A DNA stretch of 64,000 nucleotides from positions 140,893-204,892 of the forward strand of contig NZ_LAQO01000015.1 in assembly GCF_000971975.1 (NCBI RefSeq), written 5' to 3'. The DNA comes from Paenibacillus algorifonticola. GTDB taxonomy: Bacteria > Bacillota > Bacilli > Paenibacillales > Paenibacillaceae. The notes under the pieces were generated by a model, which ran no database searches, was not told the origin of the DNA, and worked only from the letters and a program-made list of their open reading frames with translations. A program made the translations under genes and the position numbers. Positions 34,098-42,600 of this stretch are shown here, piece after piece. How positions within the stretch are numbered: position 1 is the stretch's first letter; each line of letters begins with the position of its first letter.

Positions 34098-34138
34098 GAA
34101 AAAATAGGCCGGAGCCGTTCGCAGAACGGACTCCAGCC
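34098..34138 (-). terminator. Intrinsic terminator of the dockerin/cohesin operon
   Basis: Stem 34107-34120 with 34124-34138 (GGCCGGAG and CCGTTC arms, one bulge), then on the minus strand TATTTTTT. Confidence 0.85.
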
Positions 34139-34271
34139 TGATGCAAGCAAAGCATATGGGGCTTGTTCAAACTACTTTCTTATTGTTCGTTATGGCGTGT
34201 GAAGCAGTATGGAGAATCGCTTTATCGCTTTGAATTTTCCGAAGAGCCTTTTTGAAATCATTCTATGAGGC

Positions 34272-36221
34272 TTAGCCGTTGATTAGCCCAGCTTTGACAA
34301 GCAGGCGTTTCACGATAGCAGCTGTCTCCGCCCGGGTGATATTGGAGTCCGGGTTCAGAGCGCCGTCAGCGCCTTGCACAATGCCGTTTTTCAAGGCAGC
34401 AGCCACTGCGGCTTTCGCCGAAGCTGATACGGATGCGCTGTCCCCGTAAGCAGCCAGCAGGCTGTCGATTTCAGCGGCATCGCTGACTTGTGCCAAAGTT
34501 GTAAGTGCAAGAGCGCGGTTCAAAATAATCATCGCTTCTTCACGGGTAATCAAACCGTTTGGACGGAATGTGCCATCCGCGTAACCGCTAATGAGCTTGT
34601 TCGATACAGCGAGCTTCACTTCATTTTCGTACCAGCTGCCTGCCAACACATCGGAGAAGGAAACCGAAGTGCTGCCGGAAGCCTTGTGAATACCAAGAGC
34701 GCGAAGCAGTGTCGCTGTAAATTCAGCGCGTGTAATGGAAGCGTTCGGTGCGAACTCAGTGCTCGATACGCCTTTCATGATCAGGCGGGAGCCCAGATCG
34801 TTGACGTCATTTTTGCTCCAGTGATTTTCAACATCCTTGAACGAAGCAGGAGCATAAACGACCGCGTAGCTGCTGTTCGTCAAGCTGTTGATGTTAGCCC
34901 AGTACGTGGAGCCTGTCACGGAAATATATGTCGGTACATGGTGCAGCGTACCATCTGAGCCAAATACAACGCCTGTTGTAATCGCTTTGCCGTTAGAGCC
35001 AGCAGGCAGAGCGATCGTACGCTCTACATAATGATTAAATTGGCTAACAACTACGCTTTTTCCGTTGTAATGTGCGATAACTTCAAAGTCTACTGGAGCA
35101 CCAACAACGTTCAAGCCTTGCTTGGAAGCTTGGGCTTGGATGGCGCTTGCCGCTGCACTGTCCGCTGTTTTGACGGAAATCGTGATTTTAATATCCGACA
35201 GGGCAACCGAAGCTCCGACCTGTGCGGAAATGCTGTCAATGTTGATGTCGATGGCAGGCAGCGTGTAGGCAGCCGTTGGCGTTTGGATTTTAACGGATGC
35301 GCCGCGGCCTTCCAGTTCTTTCACGAGCTGACCATTCAGTTCGCCAGTCACAATAGCGGCAGTTGTATCTTGAACCGGAAGCACCAGTTCATTAATGCCG
35401 GAAGTGCTGATTTGCTTGATTACTTTATCGTTGTCCACTTCAAGCAGGATGGATTTACGTCCATTTTGCTCAGAGGTTTTGGAAGTCGCAAATTGCGGTT
35501 GTTCCTTGCCATCGATGTAGACGATGACAGGTGTCGATGTTGCGGTTGGTGTAGCACTTGGTGTTGCTACAGGAGTCGTTGTTGAACCGCCTCCTGATCC
35601 GCCTGGCGTTGGCGTTGGTGTCGGTGTTGGTGTTGGTGTTGCTACAGGCTCCTTCGAAATGACAATTTCTCCTCCATCAACGGTAGACGGGATCGTATAC
35701 GATGAGCTTCGGTAGAACGCCCAATTCTCATCGTTCGAGGTATCTACAGTCAGGTGATAGGTTCCTGTCGTTTCGCTGCTGAGCGATTTAACCTCAATGG
35801 CGAACAGCTGGACAGGCTCAATAATACGCGAGCTTCCGCCCGTAGAGTCAATCCAGATGACGCGTGCCCATCCCGCCGTGTTGTCAAAATTAGACTGAAA
35901 ATAGCCTGTAGCCGACGGAGCGCCGTCTTCCGGAGCAGCTTCTCCATGCGTAGGCGTAATGCTGACGATGCTCAGAATGGAAGGATCAAAGTCGATTTGC
36001 ATATTGTATGCGCCAACGCCGTCTCCCGGACTTGTCAGCATGACAGGCACAGTTGCCGATTGTCCGGCTGTAACATTGGTGTTCGTAATCGTAACCTGCG
36101 CAGGGGCGCTTGATTCAGCGTGTGCGGCAGCTGGCAGAAGAACGGCTGGCAAAACGAGCAGGCAGCTCAACATGAGCAGCAGAAGGCGTCTTGCAGGAGC
36201 TTGCTTCAATAATGTTTGCAT
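34272..36221 (-). CDS. Cohesin-domain, SLH-anchored surface protein (scaffoldin-like)
   Basis: 649 residues from ATG 36221, with GGAGGTTATT upstream. Signal peptide 1-35 (AHA/E). Residues about 38-195 resemble a type I cohesin (VTAGQSATVPVML; YNMQIDFDPSILSIVSITP; ARVIWIDSTGG). A Thr/Pro/Gly/Ser linker follows at about 197-240, then a beta-rich domain at about 245-455 of the kind often found before SLH repeats, and three SLH repeats (FKDVENHWSKNDVNDL; FSDVLAGSWYENEVKLAV; the third is a divergent repeat). SLH repeats bind pyruvylated cell-wall polymer, so the cohesin would be displayed on the surface. It is the second gene of an operon whose first gene encodes a dockerin protein. Confidence 0.88.
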   Translation of the reverse strand: MQTLLKQAPARRLLLLMLSCLLVLPAVLLPAAAHAESSAPAQVTITNTNVTAGQSATVPVMLTSPGDGVGAYNMQIDFDPSILSIVSITPTHGEAAPEDGAPSATGYFQSNFDNTAGWARVIWIDSTGGSSRIIEPVQLFAIEVKSLSSETTGTYHLTVDTSNDENWAFYRSSSYTIPSTVDGGEIVISKEPVATPTPTPTPTPTPGGSGGGSTTTPVATPSATPTATSTPVIVYIDGKEQPQFATSKTSEQNGRKSILLEVDNDKVIKQISTSGINELVLPVQDTTAAIVTGELNGQLVKELEGRGASVKIQTPTAAYTLPAIDINIDSISAQVGASVALSDIKITISVKTADSAAASAIQAQASKQGLNVVGAPVDFEVIAHYNGKSVVVSQFNHYVERTIALPAGSNGKAITTGVVFGSDGTLHHVPTYISVTGSTYWANINSLTNSSYAVVYAPASFKDVENHWSKNDVNDLGSRLIMKGVSSTEFAPNASITRAEFTATLLRALGIHKASGSTSVSFSDVLAGSWYENEVKLAVSNKLISGYADGTFRPNGLITREEAMIILNRALALTTLAQVSDAAEIDSLLAAYGDSASVSASAKAAVAAALKNGIVQGADGALNPDSNITRAETAAIVKRLLVKAGLING

Positions 36222-36293
36222 AATAACCTCCATGAATGTAAGGATAGATGTGCGAAGCTTGATCTTTTTTTAAGTCCGAAAGCCGTTACAGCG

Positions 36294-37625
36294 TTAATCC
36301 GGTACGCCAGTAGTGAATACCCATTCGGAAAATGCGATGCCTGCAAATTCATTTCCGCTTGCATCTTCAAAGGCACCCGCGCTAATGACGAGGCTAAATT
36401 GTGTCTCCCATGGCAATTTCCCTGTTAAATTTTTGATCGTAACGGTTTTTCCGTTAACCTCAATGTTAGATGTATCATTGGCTAAATAATTTAGCCCAGG
36501 GCTATTCGGTCCCACATAATAAAACTGAATAAGTTTTCCGGGAACGGCAGTGACCTCTCTATCAAAAGTGAAAACAATATCGTTATTTCTATTGACATTT
36601 ACACTTTCATTTTCAGGTGTACGGCTAACAATGATAGGATTAGCGCTCATTACGATAGAATCGGACTTTATGAGAACGGTCTGGCCTGTCAGCAGATCGC
36701 CCGATGCGGCAACCGGCGTCACTTCTGCGAAGACATAATGATTCACGTCGGCTAGCTGAAGGCTGTAGACATGTGCCATTTCGCCATTGATTTCCGTACG
36801 GTCGGAGCCATCAGCCAGCGTGCCGCGGAACCATTTAATGCGGGTATTGCCTTCAGGATGATTTTCAGCGTCAAAATAGCTGTATTGTGCTGTCGCCGTC
36901 TCGCCTGGCGCCCATGAGTCGGCACTTAAGGAAGTGTTGTATACGGCGGGAGCATCGTCAATGGAGCTTAAAGTGACGATGTATTTTTCAGTTGAGTTAA
37001 GGGCGGTTTTGCCGGTATAGAGATTCATCAAAGCAGTGGCATCAGCCGCAGTGACGGCACCGTCGCGATTAATATCGAACAAATTGGCCTCGCCAGGGGT
37101 TAATACGGTATTCCGGTCCACGGCTCTTGCGATCAGAAGCGCATCCGCAGATGTAACCATGCCGTCCCTGTTCGTATCCGCGAAGCGGTCAACCGTCACG
37201 CGAAAATGCTCGATCAGCTTTTCATTTCCGGTTGTAACACCTTCAATTTTAATTTCGGTTGTTCCAGCAGCTAAAATTTCGATGTCTATGTAAGGCAGCT
37301 GCACATTAACCGATGCAACATTAGCATCGCTGGACGATGCGGACAGAATGACGACTGTTGCTTGAGTGAACAGCTTCGTCGTATCCAGCTTGATGGAGGA
37401 GTCGGAAGTGATAATCTCTGACCCCGAGCCAGGGCCGTAATTAGAAGAAGGCTTGACCCATTGCATATCGTTGTTCACGACAGGCAGGAAGTAGTTCGAT
37501 GGCCCAGATGCAGCCTCCGCCATAGTTGAAAATGACAAGGTTGTTCCTAGTACAGCAGTGCACAACAATAGCGAGGGACCTTTGCTGCGGGAAAAAACAG
37601 CCATTTTACGCAAATAGTTATTCAT
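36294..37625 (-). CDS. Secreted dockerin and Ig-like domain protein
   Basis: 443 residues. Signal peptide 1-39. Residues about 42-147 are beta-rich and of unknown family. Residues 150-206 form a type I dockerin with two EF-hand-like calcium loops: DTNRDGMVTSAD (D150, N152, D154, D161) and DINRDGAVTAAD (D184, N186, D188, D195). After that come an Ig-like segment at about 215-325 and a Big_5-type domain at about 330-443 (SRTPENESVNVNRNNDIVFTFDREV). The dockerin is internal, not terminal as in most cellulosomal enzymes, and no catalytic domain was recognised. AAGGAGACTCAGACAA precedes the ATG. It sits 72 bp before the cohesin-SLH gene and is probably bound by it. Confidence 0.88.
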   Translation of the reverse strand: MNNYLRKMAVFSRSKGPSLLLCTAVLGTTLSFSTMAEAASGPSNYFLPVVNNDMQWVKPSSNYGPGSGSEIITSDSSIKLDTTKLFTQATVVILSASSSDANVASVNVQLPYIDIEILAAGTTEIKIEGVTTGNEKLIEHFRVTVDRFADTNRDGMVTSADALLIARAVDRNTVLTPGEANLFDINRDGAVTAADATALMNLYTGKTALNSTEKYIVTLSSIDDAPAVYNTSLSADSWAPGETATAQYSYFDAENHPEGNTRIKWFRGTLADGSDRTEINGEMAHVYSLQLADVNHYVFAEVTPVAASGDLLTGQTVLIKSDSIVMSANPIIVSRTPENESVNVNRNNDIVFTFDREVTAVPGKLIQFYYVGPNSPGLNYLANDTSNIEVNGKTVTIKNLTGKLPWETQFSLVISAGAFEDASGNEFAGIAFSEWVFTTGVPD

Positions 37626-37778
37626 TTGTCTGAGTCTCCTTCGTTTCTGAATATGAGATACTTTTCTCTATTCTACTGAACATGGCTGAACCGATTCTGA
37701 ACGGAGATGTCAAATGGTGGAGAAAGTCATCGATAAACGTCAAATATAGTTGAAAATGAAAGCTTATATACAAATAAA

Positions 37779-37808
37779 CCGTCAATTTCTGCGAACAGAA
37801 TTTGACGG
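37779..37808 (-). terminator. Intrinsic terminator of the exonuclease gene
   Basis: CCGTCAA (37779-37785) pairs with TTGACGG (37802-37808), extended by a partly paired TTTCTG/CAGAA; the minus strand continues TTTATTTG. Confidence 0.75.
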
Positions 37809-37831
37809 CTCAAATCGTTATTTCTTCATTA

Positions 37832-38587
37832 TCAAAGGTTGATATCGAGCAGCACCGGACAATGATCGCTTCCTAGTATGGCGGAATCAATGGCTGCATC
37901 CTTCAACACTGGGGCGAGTCGCTCTGAAATCAGAAAATAGTCAATGCGCCAGCCGACGTTCCGCTCGCGTACTTTAGGCATGTAGGACCACCACGTATAC
38001 GCATCCGTGCGATCGGGGTAGAGATGGCGAAAGCTGTCAATAAAACCAGCAGCCAGCAGCTCGGTCATTTTGCCGCGTTCTTCTGGGGTGAAACCGGAAT
38101 TGCCATGGTTGGCTTTGGCATTTTTGAGGTCGATTTCCTGATGGGCGACGTTGAGATCGCCGCAGACGATGACGGGCTTCACCGCATCAAGCTGCTGCAA
38201 ATAAGTGCGGAAACGATTCTCCCACTCCAGTCGATAATCCAGCCGCAGCAAATCGCGTTTGGCATTGGGCGTATACACATTAACCAAATAAAAGCCTTCA
38301 AATTCCAGCGTCAAAATGCGTCCTTCCGGCTCTTCATTTTCTTCGATGCCATACCGAACGGAAAGCGGCGGGATTTTCGTGAACACAGCAGTACCGGAAT
38401 AACCTTTCTTTACGGCGTAGTTCCAGTAATCCGAATACGTCTCGCCAAGCTCCAACGTAATTTGCCCCTCCTGCAGCTTCGTCTCCTGAAGGCAGAAAAT
38501 ATCCGCATCCATCTCTGTAAAATAGTCCATAAATCCTTTGGTTACACAGGCTCTCAGCCCATTAACATTCCATGAAACCAGCTTCAA
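37832..38587 (-). CDS. exoA: Exodeoxyribonuclease III / AP endonuclease
   Basis: 251 residues from TTG at 38587 (gives KLVSWNVNGLRA like family members; GAGGAG lies 10 bases upstream); an ATG at 38605 would add six residues. All catalytic motifs of the Xth/ExoA family are present: NVNGLRA, LQETKLQ (metal-binding Glu), YSGTAVFTK, VNVYTPNA, CGDLNVAHQEIDL, DAYTWWSY, RIDYFLIS and GSDHCPVLLDI. It cuts DNA 5' to abasic sites in base-excision repair. Single gene with its own terminator. Confidence 0.95.
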   Translation of the reverse strand: MKLVSWNVNGLRACVTKGFMDYFTEMDADIFCLQETKLQEGQITLELGETYSDYWNYAVKKGYSGTAVFTKIPPLSVRYGIEENEEPEGRILTLEFEGFYLVNVYTPNAKRDLLRLDYRLEWENRFRTYLQQLDAVKPVIVCGDLNVAHQEIDLKNAKANHGNSGFTPEERGKMTELLAAGFIDSFRHLYPDRTDAYTWWSYMPKVRERNVGWRIDYFLISERLAPVLKDAAIDSAILGSDHCPVLLDINL

Positions 38588-38645
38588 TGCGGTCCATCTC
38601 CTCATGTTGTCATTTATAATAAAAACGTTATTAATAGTGTTTCTG

Positions 38646-39067
38646 CTAAGCGGGCAGCAGGATGAAGGCTTTACCGTCAGCGTTCATAATCTGGGTTCCA
38701 TTGCTAAGCGTAGTATAGGGAAGCTCCCAATGCGAATGCCCGCAAAATACGAGCGTCTCGGGCAGTTGTTCGAGCGCAGCGCGATGCCCGATAATGCCGC
38801 CAAGACCAGCAAGGCGAAGCCCACAAATCTCGGCCAGAACTAGTGGTTCTATCAAATGCATACAATCGCTTCTAGCCAGCAGCTCCATATCCGTAGACTC
38901 TATTATATCATGGTTGCCCGCTACGCCTGCGACCCAGCCGAATGCTTCACGGAAAGCGAGCCAGACAGGTAGGGGGCTTGTGCGATACCACCGCCGGCCG
39001 ACGCTGTTTGATAGGGGAAGCTTTCAAGAGGTTCGGGAAGTATTCGCTCGATTTTCATAGCAGCCAA
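38646..39067 (-). pseudogene. Broken metallophosphoesterase gene
   Basis: The 3' part encodes a calcineurin-like phosphoesterase C-terminus (PVWLAFREAFGWVAGVAGNHD, then LVFCGHSHWELPY), in one frame from about 39030 down to the stop at 38646. The N-terminal D-x-H metal motif is missing and a TGA cuts the frame upstream. A good start region survives: AAGGAGG and TTG at 39067 lead into a different frame (MKIERILPEPLESFPYQ) that stops after about 46 codons. The gene therefore has an internal deletion with frameshift; the promoter at 39141-39169 is intact. Confidence 0.7.
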
Positions 39068-39140
39068 GGTAGCCTCCTTGTTGATGATTTTGGCGAATGC
39101 CGTTCATGTTATTCACACGTTCTCACTGGAAATTATGGTC

Positions 39141-39169
39141 ACTATACCATGATTGCCGGAGGCGGGCAA
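39141..39169 (-). promoter_or_regulatory. Promoter of the broken metallophosphoesterase gene
   Basis: Minus strand: -35 TTGCCC (39164-39169), 17-base spacer, -10 TATAGT (39141-39146), 74 bases upstream of the TTG start. Confidence 0.6.
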
Positions 39170-39179
39170 CCGAGGCGAT

Positions 39180-39209
39180 TTGATCATATTTGCTAGAGTG
39201 CGTTATGAT
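39180..39209 (+). promoter_or_regulatory. Promoter of uppP
   Basis: -35 TTGATC (39180-39185), 18-base spacer, -10 TATGAT (39204-39209), 32 bases before the ATG. Confidence 0.5.
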
Positions 39210-39241
39210 AGAATCGGTAAATAAATGAAAAAGGAGACGAA

Positions 39242-40054
39242 ATGGATAATCTAATCTTATGGTTGAAGTATTTGATTCTCGGTATCATTCAAGGCTTTAC
39301 GGAGCCGATTCCCGTATCATCAAGCGGACATTTAATAATTGCCCAGCAGCTTCTGGGAGTAGATCAGCGAGGGCTGGCATTCGAGATTTTAACGAACACG
39401 GCATCGCTTATTGCGATTGGCTACATTTTTCGCCAGGATATTAATCGGCTGATTGTAAACACCATCAAATACATGAGAACACGGGACAAAGCTTACAAAA
39501 GCGACTTCCTGTTCGCCATGTATGTCGTCATTGGAACGGTGCCAGCCGTTATCATCGGGCTGCTGTTCAAGGATCAGATTGAAGCGTATTTCTCCTCTGT
39601 TCGTACAGTTGCAATATCGCTGCTCATAACGGGTGTGGCGCTCTGGCTCATCCGCAATTTGCAGGGGCGCAAGCGGGATGGCGACCTAACGGTCAAGGAC
39701 GCCTTAATTGTAGGCTTGGCGCAGGCAGTAGCGCTCATTCCCGGCATTAGCCGCTCCGGCTCGACGGTTATTACTTCGATCGCAGTCGGGATGAAGCAGG
39801 AGACGGCGCTGCGGTTTTCTTTTATGCTGTACATACCGATCAGCCTGGGCGGCTTGGTGCTGGGCATCTCGGATATTGCGAATGATCCGAATCGCTCCTC
39901 GCTGGCGATCCCATATATAATTGCCTTTCTGGCAACGTTAATCGTAACGTATTTCTCGATGCGCTGGTTCATGAACATTATGGCGCGCGGCAATTTAAAA
40001 TATTTTTCGTATTATTGCTTCATAGCTGGCATCTTGCTGCTGATTTTCCTCTAG
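39242..40054 (+). CDS. uppP: Undecaprenyl-diphosphatase UppP (BacA)
   Basis: 270 residues, about eight membrane segments. Both family motifs are present: GIIQGFTEPIPVSSSGH (catalytic Glu/Ser region) and PGISRSGSTV (phosphate-binding Arg/Ser). It converts undecaprenyl diphosphate to the monophosphate at the membrane, recycling the carrier lipid for peptidoglycan synthesis; overproduction gives bacitracin resistance. AAAAGGAGACGA precedes the ATG at the right distance. Confidence 0.95.
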   Translation: MDNLILWLKYLILGIIQGFTEPIPVSSSGHLIIAQQLLGVDQRGLAFEILTNTASLIAIGYIFRQDINRLIVNTIKYMRTRDKAYKSDFLFAMYVVIGTVPAVIIGLLFKDQIEAYFSSVRTVAISLLITGVALWLIRNLQGRKRDGDLTVKDALIVGLAQAVALIPGISRSGSTVITSIAVGMKQETALRFSFMLYIPISLGGLVLGISDIANDPNRSSLAIPYIIAFLATLIVTYFSMRWFMNIMARGNLKYFSYYCFIAGILLLIFL

Positions 40055-40117
40055 GCTATATCTGGAGGGAGAGAGGAGTAGACAAGGTGCAGATGGCACA
40101 AATAGGCTTCTAGCAGG

Positions 40118-40149
40118 CTGGTATCCGAAGATGGATGCCGGTTTTTTTT
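40118..40149 (+). terminator. Intrinsic terminator of uppP
   Basis: CTGGTATCC (40118-40126) pairs with GGATGCCGG (40133-40141; two G-U pairs) followed by eight Ts. Confidence 0.85.
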
Positions 40150-40654
40150 GCGCTGCGTGGGCTGGCTTGCTGTATTTATACATGTCTGCGAATAAAGATC
40201 AGTATACCGTGAATGATTAAATACGATTGTTTCAGCTAAATTTACAATTTTTTACTGACGTCGCAAATTGGAAATTCGTTATTTTTTATGAAAACCTCAC
40301 AATATCTAAATTCAGGAAGAATTATAATTAAAAAATATATTAAATTAAATTTATAATTAATTTATATCCATGAATATATATTTACAATTTTAAATAAATA
40401 TATTCAACTCTTATTTGTTAATACTTGACTAACATTACCTCTATTATAGAACTAGATGTTAAAAAAAGAGAGAAAGATAAATAAAAAGTATTGTAACTCT
40501 ATTCTTAATGATATAAAATGTGACATAGATTGAGTCTCATGATGTCACATTCGAACGGCTAGATTCGCATGAAAACGCTAGGCACAGCTCGTTATTATTT
40601 TCAGAATTATCAATTTAATTAACGCTCGAAATTATAATTCGTTAGGGTGATTAA
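40150..40654. other. AT-rich regulatory gap upstream of the opp operon
   Basis: About 500 bp with no gene; 40250-40450 is extremely AT-rich. The promoter of the operon must lie here but no consensus pair with good spacing was found. Two inverted repeats are present: 40517-40551 and GAATTAT/ATAATTC at about 40601-40641. Confidence 0.5.
40517..40551. promoter_or_regulatory. Inverted repeat, candidate operator of the opp operon
   Basis: AATGTGACAT (40517-40526) and ATGTCACATT (40542-40551), perfect 10-bp arms with a 15-base spacer, about 105 bp before oppD. Confidence 0.45.
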
Positions 40655-40656
40655 AT

Positions 40657-41673
40657 GTGAGTGAGGAATTGCTGAGAATGGAGCATTTAACGACGTCCTT
40701 TCGTATTGCTGACCGCTATTATGCAGCAGTGGATGACGTTACGCTGACGGTCAGAAAAAATGAAATTTTAGCGATAGTTGGCGAATCGGGCTCGGGAAAA
40801 AGCGCATTGGCCTTTTCGATTATGGGGCTCCATACGCGGGCGAAAATCGAGGGGCATATTTATTATAAGGGGCAGGATTTGGCTCATCTGCCTCCAAGCA
40901 AATTAAACAAGCTGCGGGGCAAGGAGATGGGCATGATTTTTCAGGACCCGCTGTCGGCGCTTAATCCGCTTATGATTATTGGCAGCCAGATTGAGGAGGC
41001 GCTGCTGCTGCATAATGACATGCTGACGGCGGAGCGGCGCAAGGCGAAGGTACTGGAATTGCTCGATAAGGTAGGCATCCCGCGCCCAGAGCATACGTAT
41101 CAGCAATATCCGCATGAGCTGTCCGGCGGGATGAGGCAGCGCGTCGTCATTGCCATTGCGATTGCCAATGAGCCAGAGCTGCTTATTGCCGATGAACCGA
41201 CAACGGCGCTTGATGTGACGATTCAGCTGCAAATTTTGGAGCTGATCCGCAAGCTGAAGAGTGATATCGGTGCAGGCATTATCCTCATCACCCATGACCT
41301 TGGCGTTGTGGCGGAAATGGCCGATCGTGTGGCGGTAATGTATGCGGGACAGATCGTGGAAATCGCCGATATTTATACACTCATTTCGAATGCGCAGCAT
41401 CCTTATACGAAGTCGCTTCTCAGCTCGATTCCGGCGGCCAGCGCTGAAAAGTCCAGGCTGCATGTCATTCAGGGCATCGTGCCGTCCTTGCAAAAGCTGC
41501 CCCGCGAGGGCTGCCGCTTCCGCTCCCGCATTCCGTGGATTCAGGAAGCAGCGCATGAGCCGGTGCCAGCTATGCATGAAGTAAGTCCCGGTCATTTCGT
41601 CCGCTGCACCTGTTATCGGACTTTTTATTTTCCTAAAGTGGACGGGAAGGGGGCTGACTATGGCGCTTCTTGA
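40657..41673 (+). CDS. oppD: Oligopeptide ABC transporter ATP-binding protein OppD
   Basis: 338 residues, start GTG at 40657 after AGGGTG (an overlapping ATG at 40655 is out of frame). Walker A GESGSGKSA, Q-loop IFQDPLSALNP, signature LSGGMRQR, Walker B LLIADEPTTALDV, switch His in LITHDLG; then the C-terminal oligopeptide/dipeptide extension (HPYTKSLLSSIP). The extension's usual C-P-x-C-type iron-sulphur cluster motif is reduced. It powers uptake of peptides or related solutes. First gene of a five-gene operon; its end overlaps oppF by 14 bp. Confidence 0.92.
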   Translation: MSEELLRMEHLTTSFRIADRYYAAVDDVTLTVRKNEILAIVGESGSGKSALAFSIMGLHTRAKIEGHIYYKGQDLAHLPPSKLNKLRGKEMGMIFQDPLSALNPLMIIGSQIEEALLLHNDMLTAERRKAKVLELLDKVGIPRPEHTYQQYPHELSGGMRQRVVIAIAIANEPELLIADEPTTALDVTIQLQILELIRKLKSDIGAGIILITHDLGVVAEMADRVAVMYAGQIVEIADIYTLISNAQHPYTKSLLSSIPAASAEKSRLHVIQGIVPSLQKLPREGCRFRSRIPWIQEAAHEPVPAMHEVSPGHFVRCTCYRTFYFPKVDGKGADYGAS

Positions 41674-42598
41674 TATTAAGGATTTAAAGGTGCATTTCCC
41701 GATTCGCGGCGGCTTATTCGGAAGAGCGGTTGGCGAGGTTAAAGCGGTTGACGGCGTAAGCTTGTCCATTGAGCAGGGCAGCACCTACGGGCTTGTTGGA
41801 GAGTCCGGCTCGGGCAAGACGACGACGGGGCGGGCGATCATCGGCCTCAATGCGATTACGTCCGGCCGCGTTATGTTTGAAGGAAAGGACTTGAACGAAG
41901 GAGGCAAGCGCAGCTTGCTGAATGCCCGCCGCGATGTCCAAATGATTTTTCAAGATCCGTATTCCTCACTTAATCCGAAGAAGCGCGTCATCGACATTGT
42001 GGCGGAGCCGCTGCGCAACTTCGAGCGGCTGTCTGCGCAGGAGGAGAAGCGGCGCGTGCGCGAGCTGCTGGAGCAGGTGGGCTTAAGCGCGGAGACGATT
42101 TATAAATATCCGCATGAGTTTTCCGGCGGGCAGCGGCAGCGGATCGGCATCGCGAGGGCGATTGCCTTAAAGCCGAAGCTGATTATTGCCGACGAGCCTG
42201 TATCGGCGCTGGACGTATCCGTGCAGGCGCAGGTGCTCAATTTTATGCAGGACATCCAGAAGGAATTAAACCTCACGTACTTGTTTATCAGCCATGACCT
42301 TGGCATTATCCGGCATATGTGCGATCACATCGGCATTATGTACAAGGGAAGACATGTTGAGCAAGGCACAACCTCAGATATTTTTCATAACCCTCAGCAT
42401 ATTTACACCAAGAGGCTCCTTGCAGCCATTCCTGATATCGACCCTACCGAGCGAGAAAAACAGCGACAGTTTAGAGCAGCGGTAAAAGCTGAATATGATC
42501 AAGCCTACAGAGACTATTTTGACGAAGAGGGCCTGGCCTATTCTCTAAGGCCTATCTCAAGCACGCATCTAGTAGCTCTGCCTGGGAAAGGTGGATAG
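41660..42598 (+). CDS. oppF: Oligopeptide ABC transporter ATP-binding protein OppF
   Basis: 312 residues: Walker A GESGSGKTTTGR, FQDPYSSLNPKKR, signature FSGGQRQRIGIARA, Walker B LIIADEPVSALDV, LFISHDLG. It is the second ATPase of the transporter and forms a heterodimer with OppD. GGAAGGGGG precedes the ATG, which lies within the end of oppD. Confidence 0.93.
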   Translation: MALLDIKDLKVHFPIRGGLFGRAVGEVKAVDGVSLSIEQGSTYGLVGESGSGKTTTGRAIIGLNAITSGRVMFEGKDLNEGGKRSLLNARRDVQMIFQDPYSSLNPKKRVIDIVAEPLRNFERLSAQEEKRRVRELLEQVGLSAETIYKYPHEFSGGQRQRIGIARAIALKPKLIIADEPVSALDVSVQAQVLNFMQDIQKELNLTYLFISHDLGIIRHMCDHIGIMYKGRHVEQGTTSDIFHNPQHIYTKRLLAAIPDIDPTEREKQRQFRAAVKAEYDQAYRDYFDEEGLAYSLRPISSTHLVALPGKGG

Positions 42599-42600
42599 CG

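Noticed and set aside
35580..35650. Simple-sequence repeat
   Set aside because: It encodes the Pro-Thr linker of the cohesin-SLH protein; any slippage role is speculation.
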